Shown here in pieces: positions 1 through 8,866 of a stretch of 64,000 nucleotides of DNA. The position numbers and the translations under genes are program-made. Under the pieces are notes generated by a model. That model searched no databases, had not been told where the DNA came from, and saw nothing but the letters and a program-made list of their open reading frames with translations. Source of the DNA: Chitinophaga sp. XS-30 (GTDB taxonomy: Bacteria > Bacteroidota > Bacteroidia > Chitinophagales > Chitinophagaceae); contig NZ_CP043006.1 of NCBI RefSeq assembly GCF_008086345.1, positions 5,330,032 to 5,394,031 of the forward strand. The letters are read 5' to 3'. The first letter of the stretch is position 1. Every line of letters begins with the position of its first letter.

Positions 1-1728
1 GGCAAGGCTGCTGAACAGGACTGTTCCGGATTCGGGATTTGGCATCGCCTTGTATATGCCGAAAGGATAAACAGTCGCGTCCGGCAACAGGCCGTTTACG
101 GTCCATCCAGCCCAGTTGAGGGAGCCGTTTGCATCGTATATACCGGGACCGTTGGGAGCATAGGCGCCAAATAACCCCTGGATCACATTTATATTACTGT
201 AGGTAAAATTCGTGCTCAGCGAAACGGAAAACTTCCGGTTAAGGGTAGCATGGCTGACGTTGGAGGACACCGTAACCCGTTGTGTGGCGCCTGAAAGGTC
301 CGTTGTATTGGTGGTTCGCGTATAGTTGGCGCTGATCCTGAAGTTGGTCTGATCGCTGCCGCCTGATACGCCTGCGGCGATCTCTGTGGTCCTGGCAATG
401 CCACCCATCAGTTTCCGCTGCCAGTCGGTATAGCCTGTAGTGTCCCAATACAACAGGTCGGGCGCTGTAGCCAGGGTGGGGGTCAGGCCGTCGTTCTTGA
501 ACGCTTCCCTCCGCATTTCCAGGTATTGCTGTGTGTTTAACATATCATAGTACCTGGCGTTCCGGCCTATCGTAAAAAAGGCGGGGGTTACCTGTAATTC
601 AAAACGGGTGGCGCCCGGTTTGCCTTTTTTGGTGGTAATTAAAACAATGCCATTGCCGCCACGGGCGCCATACACCGCAGTGGCATCGGCGTCCTTCAGA
701 ACTTCAATGCTTTCAATATCCTGCGGATTGATATTGAACAATGGGCTTTGCCCGCCAGTGGTCGCTGAATTTGGATTGTTGGGGCTTTGTTCATATCCGG
801 GCGACACCCGTTCCCTGCGTCCTCCGCCGGCATTCAGGGACAATACGTTGATGGGCACACCATCGACAATATACAGCGGGTCCGCAGGCACACTTTTGTT
901 TAATGAGTTCAGCCCCCTGATCTGTACGCTGACGGGAGAACTGGCGTAGCCGGTAGTAGGCGTGACCACCATACCCGGTACCCGCCCCTGTAAAGCCAGG
1001 AGGGGATTCATTACCGGTTGCCGCGCCAACTCCTCACCGCCAATTCTGGTGATGTTACCGGTTGCCAGCCTGCGGCTGGTTTTACCAAACGCCGTCAGCA
1101 CCACCTCATCCAAGGTACTGGTAGCCTGAACGAGGCTGATGAGGAGCGGCCGGCGATCAGCATTGTATGCAGGTGTTTCACGGGTATTATAGCCAATGCA
1201 GCTTATCGTCAGCGTATCATTGAGGCGAACATTATCCAGGTAAAACTCTCCTTTTTCAGTAGTTATTACACCTTTCCCAGTGCGCTTTACAATTACATTC
1301 ACATTGTCTATCCCCACATTGCGCTCGTTTACCACAACGCCCCTGATGGCGGTTACGACAACCTGTTGCCCTCCCGCTGTTTGCTCAGCCGGTACGTTTT
1401 CCGCATCTTTCCTTTCCTGTATGATGATCACTTCGCCGACCACCTGGTAGCGGACAGGCTGGTCTTTAAAACAATGGTCCAGCACGGTGGCAAGGTCTGC
1501 TCCTTTAACCGTCAGGGTAACCCTGATGTCATTCATTTTGGCAGGCATATACTCGTTGTAAAAAACGGTGTATCCTGTTTGCCGCGTTATTTCTTTCAGC
1601 ACTTTTTCCAGGCGCTCGTTTTTTACGGACAGGCTGATCTTTTTTACCGGCCGCCGCTGGGAAAAAGCCGGAAACTGTAGCAATAGGCATAAAGCCATTA
1701 ATGTGATGGTCAGTCTCATTGGCATCAT
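1..1728 (-). CDS. SusC/RagA-type TonB-dependent outer-membrane transporter, 3' end beyond window
   Basis: My own reading of the minus strand gives an open frame from an ATG at 1728 to the left edge, about 575 residues with no stop. A signal peptide ending FPAFSQ is followed by an STN (secretin/TonB N-terminal) domain at roughly residues 25-95, a carboxypeptidase-like regulatory beta-sandwich and a plug domain with the usual LQGRVPGM and LYIVDGVPINV signatures. The DADATAVYGARGGNGIVLITTKKG plug-end motif is also present in slightly varied form. The family imports oligomeric nutrients across the outer membrane with a SusD lid. No SusD is visible and it would lie left of the window. The FecR and sigma genes immediately upstream on the same strand fit the usual sigma-FecR-SusC order. 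A second ATG at 1725 is equally possible. Confidence 0.93.
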   Translation of the reverse strand, partial: MMPMRLTITLMALCLLLQFPAFSQRRPVKKISLSVKNERLEKVLKEITRQTGYTVFYNEYMPAKMNDIRVTLTVKGADLATVLDHCFKDQPVRYQVVGEVIIIQERKDAENVPAEQTAGGQQVVVTAIRGVVVNERNVGIDNVNVIVKRTGKGVITTEKGEFYLDNVRLNDTLTISCIGYNTRETPAYNADRRPLLISLVQATSTLDEVVLTAFGKTSRRLATGNITRIGGEELARQPVMNPLLALQGRVPGMVVTPTTGYASSPVSVQIRGLNSLNKSVPADPLYIVDGVPINVLSLNAGGGRRERVSPGYEQSPNNPNSATTGGQSPLFNINPQDIESIEVLKDADATAVYGARGGNGIVLITTKKGKPGATRFELQVTPAFFTIGRNARYYDMLNTQQYLEMRREAFKNDGLTPTLATAPDLLYWDTTGYTDWQRKLMGGIARTTEIAAGVSGGSDQTNFRISANYTRTTNTTDLSGATQRVTVSSNVSHATLNRKFSVSLSTNFTYSNINVIQGLFGAYAPNGPGIYDANGSLNWAGWTVNGLLPDATVYPFGIYKAMPNPESGTVLFSSLA

Positions 1729-1832
1729 TTTAATTCAATGAAATGTTTAATGCAGGAGATGGCATGTCCGCTGTATGCAGGCGGAAGCAGATACTCTCTG
1801 GTTGATAAAATATTAGATTGCTGGTTGTTTTT

Positions 1833-3044
1833 TTACTCTGGCAGTACGATAATTTTCTTCCCTTCTATTTTGAAATGTGCACCGGAAGCTTCAAGTATTC
1901 TTAATACCTCGGAAGCATCATGCGTTTTTGAAATTTCCCCGCTGAACCTTGTATCTGTTACCTTGCCCTGAAATTCCACGGTTACATCATACCATCGCTC
2001 CATTTGCCGCATGATCGTTTGCAGGTCGGTTTTGTAAAAATGGAAGAAGCCTCTTTTCCAGGCCATGACGGCTTGAATATCCGCATCCGGTACGATCCTG
2101 ATGGTTCCGTCCTTACCCAATTGCCCCTGCTGGCCGGGCTGCAGCAGCTGCTTTTTGCTGTCCTTTTTAAACTGGATGGCGCCTTCCAGCAAAGTGGCCG
2201 TCAAAGCAGGTTCATCTTCATACGCATTCACATTGAAGTGAGTGCCCAGCACTGCTATCTCTGTGTTTTCAGTTATTTTTACCCTGAAGGGTTTTGTTTT
2301 GTCCGGAGCCACCTCAAAATAGGCTTCCCCCTTCAACATGACGGTCCTCTCTTTATGCGTAAAAGCTACCGGGTAACTAATAGACGATCCTACATTGAGC
2401 CACACCCGTGTACTATCAGGTAGTTTCATTTCTATTACTTCACTGCCTCTCGGGTTGCTCAGGGTGTTCATTCCCACCTGACCTGTATGTTCAATATCCG
2501 CGGTATCGTTGCTATATTCATAAGCGATCCGCCCATTGGCCAGTTTCAGCAGTTTGACCCGGCCCTGAATGGCCAGCTGGCCGTTGTTTACACTATCCAG
2601 GTAAACATCGCTCCCGTCTGCAAGGGTCAGTATTGCCTTATTTGTTTGCGGCGACGGAACCACGACTTCCAGCCGGGGATCGATCCCCTCCACACCCGTA
2701 TTCTTTTGCAGTGTCCAGAACCAGGCTGCCAAACCCAAAAGCCCGGCCAGGCAGGCGGCTGCCAGCCATCGCAACCTGGTGATCTTTGGCTTGTCCGCCG
2801 GTGCCGGCCCGCTTTGCTGCTCCCCGAACTGCAACCGCGCCAGTATCTTCTCCCGGACCTTTTCTCCGTCAAAATCTTCATGCACGGCCAAAGATCTGTC
2901 TGTGTAAGCACTTGCCAGAAAATTATCCAGTTGCTCACCGGAGCCGGCCGCTGACATCAGGTCAACCAGTTCATGCAGTTCCGCAGGACTGATAGTATCC
3001 CTGACAAATTTCTGAAGTAAGGTTTCAAATCTTGAGTTTGCCAT
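1833..3044 (-). CDS. FecR-family anti-sigma factor
   Basis: This 403-residue protein has a cytoplasmic N-terminal part (about residues 1-90, anti-sigma contact), one membrane helix (about 93-110, alanine/leucine/tryptophan rich) and a periplasmic FecR domain. The FecR domain carries the family signatures SDVYLDS, VWLNVGSSISYPVAF and GEAYFEVAPDKTKPF. A C-terminal DUF4974-type domain, often taken as the STN partner, ends in KIIVLPE. In this family the periplasmic part senses the occupied TonB-dependent transporter and releases the cytoplasmic ECF sigma factor. It lies between the sigma gene (3203-3796) and the SusC gene (1-1728), 158 and 104 bp away, so regulation of that SusC is the natural inference. 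Confidence 0.93.
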   Translation of the reverse strand: MANSRFETLLQKFVRDTISPAELHELVDLMSAAGSGEQLDNFLASAYTDRSLAVHEDFDGEKVREKILARLQFGEQQSGPAPADKPKITRLRWLAAACLAGLLGLAAWFWTLQKNTGVEGIDPRLEVVVPSPQTNKAILTLADGSDVYLDSVNNGQLAIQGRVKLLKLANGRIAYEYSNDTADIEHTGQVGMNTLSNPRGSEVIEMKLPDSTRVWLNVGSSISYPVAFTHKERTVMLKGEAYFEVAPDKTKPFRVKITENTEIAVLGTHFNVNAYEDEPALTATLLEGAIQFKKDSKKQLLQPGQQGQLGKDGTIRIVPDADIQAVMAWKRGFFHFYKTDLQTIMRQMERWYDVTVEFQGKVTDTRFSGEISKTHDASEVLRILEASGAHFKIEGKKIIVLPE

Positions 3045-3202
3045 ATTCTATTTCTTAAAGACGGAAAAAAAAGCAGGGCTAAGACAAGAAAATTAAAAAA
3101 TTTGTCTAAAACGTCAATTTTGCCCCGGACAACAGGGCTTTGGAGAACAGGAACATACACAGGACGCCGCGGTGTTATGGCGCAGGTTAACAAATAAAGT
3201 GC

Positions 3203-3796
3203 TCAGCGAAGCGACACAACAGCCAACGCTGCAATAACGAGGCGATCCCCCGCATGGGTTTCCATATATTTCCGGATTTGCTGCAGGGCGCGTACCACAT
3301 AGGTTTTGGAAGAGACTACTGAAATACTCAGCTGCGCTGCAATCTGTTCGTGGGTGAGCCCGTGTTGCCTGCTTAATGCAAACACATCTTTTACTTTACC
3401 GGTCAGGGAGTTGACGGCCTGTTCCATAACAGCCTTCAGCTCATTCAGCTCCAGCTTTTCCTGCGGCGTTTGTGTAGTGACCTGAAAATACTGTATCAGA
3501 AATTCAATATTGGACGGATCAAACACCCTTTTCCGCAAATGATCCAACACCAGATTTTTCGATAAAATGTAGAGGTAGGAAGCGGGATTCTTCACGTCCC
3601 TGAGTTTCGAGCGGTTTTCCCAGAGCTTGATAAATATCTCCTGGGAAAGATCTTTTGCCTGCTCCGGATTTTTTGTCAGGTGTAAACTCGTACCATATAC
3701 CTGGGGCCAATAGTGATCAAAAACCTGCCGGAAAGCCTGTTCGTCATCATTTGCAATCCTTGCAAACCAGTCTGTTTCAATATCACTTTGTTGCAT
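3203..3796 (-). CDS. ECF RNA polymerase sigma factor, FecI-like
   Basis: The protein has 197 residues, normal for an ECF sigma factor. Region 2 (about residues 12-85) contains DDEQAFRQVFDHYWPQVYG, DLSQEIFIKLWENRSKL and ASYLYILSKNLVLDHLRKR. Region 4 (about 125-180) has the helix-turn-helix LTHEQIAAQLSISVVSSKTY. A short hydrophobic tail (LVIAALAVVSL) follows, as is common in Bacteroidota FecI-like factors. The ATG at 3796 fits the usual spacing to region 2. It is the promoter-proximal gene of the sigma-FecR-SusC set, so it should direct RNA polymerase to the adjacent SusC promoter when FecR is triggered. The signal is unknown. Confidence 0.94.
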   Translation of the reverse strand: MQQSDIETDWFARIANDDEQAFRQVFDHYWPQVYGTSLHLTKNPEQAKDLSQEIFIKLWENRSKLRDVKNPASYLYILSKNLVLDHLRKRVFDPSNIEFLIQYFQVTTQTPQEKLELNELKAVMEQAVNSLTGKVKDVFALSRQHGLTHEQIAAQLSISVVSSKTYVVRALQQIRKYMETHAGDRLVIAALAVVSLR

Positions 3797-4095
3797 ATGC
3801 GAGTAGCAGAAGTGGATTAATGCCCCCGAAAAATATGTTTAATATTTCATTTTGCCAAGCTTGATACCTGACTGATGATCCGTATTCATTAAATACCTCG
3901 TCAGGATAATGGTTGGTTCTTTGAAGTCCTGATATAAAAGGGTTTCAGCCGAATTTGATACCGTAACGATCAGAAAATGACAAATTCATAACTTTCTGAA
4001 AATCAGTCTGTTTATAAATCAAGGCAGATACGTCTTTGCGCAGATAAGTTCATTTCTGCCACAGCAAGCCTTTGGTACCATAGTCAGCCGTTATA
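3797..4095. other. Divergent intergenic region, no gene seen
   Basis: About 300 bases between the leftward sigma gene and the rightward small-ORF/immunity pair. The stretch is AT-rich and I see no coding pattern or strong hairpin in it. It should carry the divergent promoters, but no convincing Bacteroidota -33/-7 pair could be picked by eye. Confidence 0.4.
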
Positions 4096-4227
4096 ATGGA
4101 GACTATCGTGTTAGACATTTTGCTTGCTGGAACCAGTTGTTGTATATTGGGAAGTTCCTTATTGGATAAAACCCAAATAAATCAGCTTCTTAAAAAACCA
4201 AGCGATCAAGATATCAGAAGCCAGTAA
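4096..4227 (+). CDS. Possible 43-residue small protein upstream of the immunity-type gene
   Basis: An ATG-initiated frame of 43 codons ends 18 bp before the next gene. The first 20 residues are hydrophobic (VLDILLAGTSCCILGSSLL) and the rest is polar (QINQLLKKPSDQDIRSQ), so it could be a tiny membrane peptide. Base composition matches its downstream neighbour. I do not recognise it. Its only support is position, length and a plausible amphipathic layout, so it may be a chance frame or the scrap of a longer lost gene such as a toxin tail. Confidence 0.25.
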   Translation: METIVLDILLAGTSCCILGSSLLDKTQINQLLKKPSDQDIRSQ

Positions 4228-4245
4228 TACATCAATTTAAATATT

Positions 4246-4788
4246 ATGAAACACATAACTGATTTCCAACTGGAAAGTAAACCTGAAAATGATTTATTGG
4301 TAAAATATGAACCGTTGCTTCCTGTACAGCTCATACAGCTATGGCAAGAGTTTGGCTTCGGTTCTATTGTAGATGGATACCTTAAAATAGTTAACCCGGA
4401 TGATTATGAAGAATTATTACAAGAAGTTTATAGCCCTATTTTTAAGAACCCGATCGTAATGTTTGCTACAGGAATGTCTGATTTGATAATTTGGGAAGAG
4501 AATTATACTGTTCTTATTAATTGTAAATATGGGTTTTCTAAAGTAATTGAATCCGGGTTCGATTATTTTTTAGAAGATGTATATAATACAGCATACCTTG
4601 ATGACGAATTGAGTGGCGGGAACTATTTTAAAGCGAAGAATCAACTTGGTCGCATTGCCATTGACGAATGTTATGGCTATGTGCCGCTGCTAGGGCTAGG
4701 AGGGCCGGAAAAGGTGGAAAACCTTCAAATAGTAAAGATAAAAGAACATATCTCCATAATTGCCCAAATGCTTGGTAAGATTGAATAA
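4246..4788 (+). CDS. GAD-like / DUF1851 domain protein, probable orphan immunity protein
   Basis: The protein is 180 residues and soluble, with no signal peptide. The N-terminal half (LIQLWQEFGFGSIVDGYLKIVNPDDYEELL) resembles the GAD-like domain. The C-terminal half (VMFATGMSDLIIWEEN, INCKYGFSKVIESGFDYFLEDV) resembles DUF1851, also called the Tdi1-type T6SS immunity C-terminal domain. Proteins of this architecture usually neutralise an ADP-ribosyltransferase-type or other contact-delivered toxin in the cytoplasm. No cognate toxin lies beside it: the upstream space is non-coding apart from a tiny ORF and the next gene is convergent. It is therefore best read as an orphan immunity gene. Its composition is AT-richer than the flanking SusC loci, compatible with transfer. 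Confidence 0.72.
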   Translation: MKHITDFQLESKPENDLLVKYEPLLPVQLIQLWQEFGFGSIVDGYLKIVNPDDYEELLQEVYSPIFKNPIVMFATGMSDLIIWEENYTVLINCKYGFSKVIESGFDYFLEDVYNTAYLDDELSGGNYFKAKNQLGRIAIDECYGYVPLLGLGGPEKVENLQIVKIKEHISIIAQMLGKIE

Positions 4789-5025
4789 CATAGCAGATTA
4801 TTGCACATCTGCAGCGTTGACTGATTTCACTATCATCAGGTAATTACAATAGAGGAATTAAATTCGTTTAACAATTTTAGATCCTGCAAAAACCGGTTCG
4901 AAAATTGTCCACTAAGGATTGAAACGAAAAGCTCACAGGTCGCCATAAAGAAAGCGGGATCAGCTTCCGCTGACAGCGCATTTTCCAGAGCATGCATGAG
5001 TGATGCACCAGCGTACAATATACGA

Positions 5026-5850
5026 TCAGGGAACCTGTGAATATGTAAAATATGCATTGGCTGCCAGGTCAACCTTTAGCTCGTCGCGCCAGGAAGCTTC
5101 CACCACCTGGCGGCCGGTACTGTTTGCGGTCAGGTAACGTTCAATCGCAAAGGAATAGGGCCCTTCCAGTACCCAGTTGTTCTTTGAATAAAGGGGTAGC
5201 CGTTCTGCACCATAGCTATCCGGTATATTCAGGGCAAGGCCATGTTCCAGGTTGAAGAACAACTCTATGTTCGGCAGATTGTCAAAAGTAGTACCACGGT
5301 AACTATTCCAACCCAGGAAGTTGCCTTGTGCGCTATAGTGTCCACGTGAGGTATCTGCGCCAATGAGAACAAGCACAACAGTGTCCTGATAAACATACTG
5401 GTAGTTGCTGTATCTAAGGGTATCCGTCCATTCATCCGGCTTTTCATAGAATTCTACGGATGAAGGTAGCCGTTCTGTACCGTTATAGTGGAATATGCGC
5501 TGTCGGATCATCTTGTGAGGCTCAAGCTGGTACCCAACTACCCTGGTTACACGCTGCAGTTCGTCATAGTAAAGTGTGTCCGTCATGGTTTCGGTTAACT
5601 GCGTAGTATCAGCATCGGAGATACGCCTTACATGCAGCCATGGTTTGTGGTCATCGTTATAATGATAGACATCCAGCGCCTTTCTGTAACTCCCTGATCC
5701 CTGATAGTTGTATATGGTTCTTATTTCTGTCAGTAGCATATCCGGTTTACCCGGCAGGGGATTCATTGGATCCTCAACTTTGATACAGCCGCAGAGAACA
5801 GTGCAGTATAAACTAACCAGTAATGTGTACCTGTGAATTTGGTTTTTCAT
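5026..5850 (-). CDS. Secreted lipoprotein of unknown function
   Basis: This 274-residue protein begins with a short basic, hydrophobic leader ending in a lipobox-like VLCGC (lipidated Cys near residue 22). It is then a tyrosine-rich mature part with lines such as LYYDELQRVTRVVGYQLEP and IFHYNGTERLPSSVEFYEKP. These look like the loose YD-type beta-hairpins seen in many Bacteroidota DUF4595-like lipoproteins, but I cannot assign a named domain. It probably sits at the outer or inner membrane facing the periplasm. It is monocistronic as far as visible: 237 bp separate it from the convergent immunity-type gene and 667 bp from the next gene. Confidence 0.75.
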   Translation of the reverse strand: MKNQIHRYTLLVSLYCTVLCGCIKVEDPMNPLPGKPDMLLTEIRTIYNYQGSGSYRKALDVYHYNDDHKPWLHVRRISDADTTQLTETMTDTLYYDELQRVTRVVGYQLEPHKMIRQRIFHYNGTERLPSSVEFYEKPDEWTDTLRYSNYQYVYQDTVVLVLIGADTSRGHYSAQGNFLGWNSYRGTTFDNLPNIELFFNLEHGLALNIPDSYGAERLPLYSKNNWVLEGPYSFAIERYLTANSTGRQVVEASWRDELKVDLAANAYFTYSQVP

Positions 5851-6139
5851 AAGATGAATTTATTAAAGCATGAAATGCTCCATTTACAAATGGAGTTAAG
5901 CAGATATTACATGGGTTGAATCCAGGATCGGGCTAACGGTCAACTATTCATCGGGTGTTACTCTTCAAAATTGTTATAAAGCTAACAACAAATGTGCATT
6001 CCGTTCATTACTCATTTAAGTAAAAATTAGCGCCGCCGGAGCGGTAGCTGCGGAGGTGTCGTCTGTGAAGGAACGCCTGTAATGTGGGCTGGAGGGTTGC
6101 GGGATTGAGCTTTATCGCACAGTGGGGATACCAGATATT
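5851..6139. other. Intergenic space with a short inverted repeat
   Basis: No gene is visible here. At 5878-5895, 28 bp upstream of the lipoprotein start, CTCCATT and AATGGAG form a 7-bp inverted repeat around TACA. It could be an operator or chance. The remainder shows no coding bias. The degraded permease scrap lies further right. Confidence 0.35.
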
Positions 6140-6285
6140 TGAGGAGGTGATACAAAAATGCTTCGATCTCTTCATGCAGGGATTTGTTGCGAAAATCGCG
6201 GACCACCCCTACTATTGTACTTTCGTTCCCGTTAATGTTCGCTTCTTTCTGCCCCGATCTTTTTTTTGCGCCCGACAGGTAGAAA
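6140..6285 (-). pseudogene. Decayed scrap of a MacB/FtsX-type ABC transporter permease
   Basis: Read on the minus strand, one frame gives PVGRKKKIG and the next gives STIVGVVRDFRNKSLHEEI. Together these resemble the periplasmic core of Bacteroidota FtsX/MacB permeases, where a (N)PVGK..I motif is followed by a VVKDFHFKSLHE-type motif. The two pieces are in different frames and neither side continues into the family, so only about 50 codons of a frameshifted remnant survive. No intact permease or ATPase is nearby. The assignment rests on motif memory only. Confidence 0.42.
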
Positions 6286-6517
6286 GTGGTAAATTACGTA
6301 TAATTGTAAAGGCTAATGCAGTTCAGTTCAACAGACTTTTGGCTCAATCGAGGGTGATCCGTTTAAACAAGTGCGGTATTTCTACTGAGCATTTATGCAG
6401 ACTGACAGGTTTGTGCTTCCACGTTCGCCACTACCCAGGCCCCAAAACGTTAATAACAGCTTGCTAAAACAATACCATTTTCTAAACCCGGGACGGTCAA
6501 TAATTAAACAAGAAAAT

Positions 6518-7864
6518 ATGGAAACAAATAAAAAAACAATAGCCCTTTTATTTGTGATGATCTTCACAACTACGCTTTTCGCTCAGGAAGCCCCAACCAA
6601 AATATTAATCAATAACGTCAATATTTTTAATGGGAAAGACAATAAAATTATAACAGGGAACATTTTAATCGAAGGAAAGTTAATAAAAACCATTTCCGCG
6701 TCGGCGATAGCAACTGACAGAAGCGGGCTTACAAGAATTATTGACGGGAAAGGCAAATACCTGATTCCCGGATTAATCGACAATCATTCCCATTTACTGT
6801 TTGAAAGTATTCCCCAGATGCAAGCGATGGTATCCGATTTTGCATTCCTGAATTTATTTGCCGCAAAAGCGGCTGAAAGGCAACTATTGAGAGGGTTTAC
6901 TACAGTTCGGGACTTAGGCGGAGGTTCTATTACTTTGGCAAAGGCCATAGACATGGGCCTGGTAATTGGCCCAAGGGTTTATTCCAGCGGCGCATTTATC
7001 TCACAAACAGGCGGACACGGCGATTTTGGTTTACCAACAGATGTTCCGAGAAAAATTGGTGAAATGTCCTATGCGGAAAGGAACGGAATGGTAGCTATTG
7101 CAGATGGGGCAGACCAGGTTTTGCTTCGCTCCCGGGAACAATTACGGCAAGGGGCTACGCAACTGAAGTTAATGGCCGGCGGAGGAGTTTCTTCCAGCTA
7201 TGACCCTTTGGATGTTACGCAATATACAGACATGGAATTTAAAGCTGCCGTGCAGGCTGCTGAAAATTGGGGAACTTATGTAGCTGTTCACGCATATACT
7301 CCCACAGCAATAAAATCAGCTATTTCAGCAGGTGTAAAATGTATTGAGCACGGGAACCTGGCAGATGAGTCTTCGGCAAAAATAATGGCAGAGAAAGGCG
7401 TTTGGTGGAGTTTGCAACCCTTTCTGGACGATGAAGACGCCATACCTTTTCCGGAAGGCTCTGCAAACAGGAAAAAGCAATTGGAAATGACCAATGGAAC
7501 AGACAATGCATATAAGCTGGCAAAAAAATATAATGTAAAACTGGCCTGGGGAACCGACTGTCTATTTGACCCTGCATTGGCAGAAAAACAAGGTAAACAG
7601 TTATCTAAAATGACCAGGTGGTTCACTCCTTTTGAAGTCTTGAAAATGGCCACCTACAACAACGCCCAACTGCTTGCTTTAAGTGGAAAAAGAAGTCCTT
7701 ATCACGATGGCAAATTAGGCGAGATATCAGAAGGCGCTTATGCTGATCTGATTTTAGTGGATGGAAATCCCCTGAAAAACCTGAAATTGGTAGAAGACCC
7801 GAAAACGAATTTCAAACTCATTGTGAAAGATGGAAAAATATTCAAGAATACATTGGAAGAATAA
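6518..7864 (+). CDS. Secreted metal-dependent amidohydrolase (imidazolonepropionase-like)
   Basis: The frame is open further upstream, but the ATG at 6518 gives a clean signal peptide (ALLFVMIFTTTLFAQ, cleavage after residue 23) and is preceded by AAGAAAAT. The 448-residue product is a TIM-barrel amidohydrolase. HSH at residues 90-92 follows strand 1, a lysine near 216 (LKLMAGGG) is the likely carboxylated ligand, and His near 258 (VAVHAY), His near 278 (IEHGN) and Asp near 347 (AWGTD) complete the binuclear metal site. The C-terminal SEGAYADLILVDGNPLKN strand motif is typical. The family hydrolyses cyclic amides, dipeptides or similar amide substrates, and the export signal places this one in the periplasm. 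The substrate is not known. It stands alone on its strand. Confidence 0.9.
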   Translation: METNKKTIALLFVMIFTTTLFAQEAPTKILINNVNIFNGKDNKIITGNILIEGKLIKTISASAIATDRSGLTRIIDGKGKYLIPGLIDNHSHLLFESIPQMQAMVSDFAFLNLFAAKAAERQLLRGFTTVRDLGGGSITLAKAIDMGLVIGPRVYSSGAFISQTGGHGDFGLPTDVPRKIGEMSYAERNGMVAIADGADQVLLRSREQLRQGATQLKLMAGGGVSSSYDPLDVTQYTDMEFKAAVQAAENWGTYVAVHAYTPTAIKSAISAGVKCIEHGNLADESSAKIMAEKGVWWSLQPFLDDEDAIPFPEGSANRKKQLEMTNGTDNAYKLAKKYNVKLAWGTDCLFDPALAEKQGKQLSKMTRWFTPFEVLKMATYNNAQLLALSGKRSPYHDGKLGEISEGAYADLILVDGNPLKNLKLVEDPKTNFKLIVKDGKIFKNTLEE

Positions 7865-7867
7865 GAC

Positions 7868-7894
7868 CTGCCGCCATCAGCGTGCATGCGGCAG
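7868..7894 (+). terminator. Hairpin just after the amidohydrolase stop
   Basis: CTGCCGC and GCGGCAG form a 7-bp GC-rich stem around a 13-base loop, beginning 4 bases after the stop codon. No strong T-run follows, so it may be an mRNA-end stabilising structure rather than a full intrinsic terminator. Confidence 0.4.
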
Positions 7895-7962
7895 CTGAAA
7901 AAATCCTGCTTTGCGTTTTGCTGTAAAGTCCAATTTCTTTTTGTTGTGCGGTTCAGCCAGCT

Positions 7963-7992
7963 GTAAAAAACAGGGCATCAAAAAGATGCCCC
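7963..7992 (-). terminator. Intrinsic terminator of the SDR gene
   Basis: On the minus strand GGGCATC-TTTTT-GATGCCC forms a 7-bp stem followed at once by a T-run (TGTTTTTTAC), 31 bp downstream of the SDR stop codon. This is a standard rho-independent layout. Confidence 0.75.
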
Positions 7993-8022
7993 GGCTGTCA
8001 TTACCATCTGTTCCCCTATCGT

Positions 8023-8775
8023 TTACCGTTGGTTTTCGGGTTTCGATATCCATTCATTGTATTTGATGCTCCCCAAAAAAACGGGGTTGTCCGGCGTTAG
8101 TGTGGTCTGGCCGATAGCCGCTCCCGAATACAGTGCATTGGCATCCGTTACCACTTCCAGCGGGCTGTTCATCATTTTCAGGTATTGCCTTATCCAGGCA
8201 TCTATGGCAATGCGTTCCGGCCCGCCGATCTCCAGGGTAGCGTTGGCTGGTTCTCCTGTTGCTTTTTCCGCCATGAAGGACGCTACCTCGGCACTGGCAA
8301 CAGGCTGTGAAAATGCATCCGGCAACACGGCTTTGCCGTCTACCGTACCCATATATGCAATGCCGCCGGCAAACTCAAAAAACTGGGTGGCCTGAACAAT
8401 GGTATAGGGGATGCCTGATGCTTTAACAAGGTCTTCCTGCACTTGTTTGGCACGAAAATACCCGCTTGCCTGAAGCCGGCTGGTGCCTGCTACAGAGAGT
8501 ATGATCAGGTGTTTGATGCCCGCCTTTTTACTGGCGGCCACCAGGTTTTCAGTGGATGTTTTGAAGAAGTTCATTACATCGTCATCTGCAAAAGAGGGCG
8601 AGTTGGAAACATCCATTACCACGCTTGCATCTTTCAGCGCTTCATCCAGGCCTTCTTTTGTGAGGGTATTTACGCCTGTTTGGGGCGATGCTGCCAGCAC
8701 TTCGTAACGGTCAGATAATTTTTTTGTCACCTGGCTACCTATAAGGCCGGTACCGCCGATAATTACCAGTTTCAT
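8023..8775 (-). CDS. NAD(P)-binding SDR / NmrA-like oxidoreductase
   Basis: The protein has 250 residues with an N-terminal Rossmann glycine motif GGTGLIG at residues 7-13. ILSVAGTSR replaces the SDR serine strand, and a FRAKQVQEDLVKASGIPYTIVQATQFFEF segment is typical of atypical SDRs of the NmrA/NAD(P)H-binding class. The classical YxxxK dyad is not evident (YFRAK is the nearest match). It may act as a redox sensor or quinone/isoflavone-type reductase, and the substrate is unknown. It is divergent from the GlxA-type regulator, with a 166-bp shared promoter region that contains a likely operator. Control by that regulator is therefore the simplest inference. Confidence 0.85.
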   Translation of the reverse strand: MKLVIIGGTGLIGSQVTKKLSDRYEVLAASPQTGVNTLTKEGLDEALKDASVVMDVSNSPSFADDDVMNFFKTSTENLVAASKKAGIKHLIILSVAGTSRLQASGYFRAKQVQEDLVKASGIPYTIVQATQFFEFAGGIAYMGTVDGKAVLPDAFSQPVASAEVASFMAEKATGEPANATLEIGGPERIAIDAWIRQYLKMMNSPLEVVTDANALYSGAAIGQTTLTPDNPVFLGSIKYNEWISKPENQR

Positions 8776-8866
8776 ATTGTATTGTTTTTTTGATTTGATA
8801 ACACAAAGATGACAACTGTTTACCGGGGAAAACTTAAACTGGTTTAAGAAGTGAAACCGGCCCGAT

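Noticed and set aside
4836-5072. 78-codon minus-strand frame after the lipoprotein
   Set aside because: Overlaps the lipoprotein 3' end in another frame, has no ribosome-binding site and no recognised motif.
6084-6467. Plus-strand frame of 127 codons before the amidohydrolase
   Set aside because: Covers the permease relic on the opposite strand and runs into the true gene's leader; composition unlike a protein.
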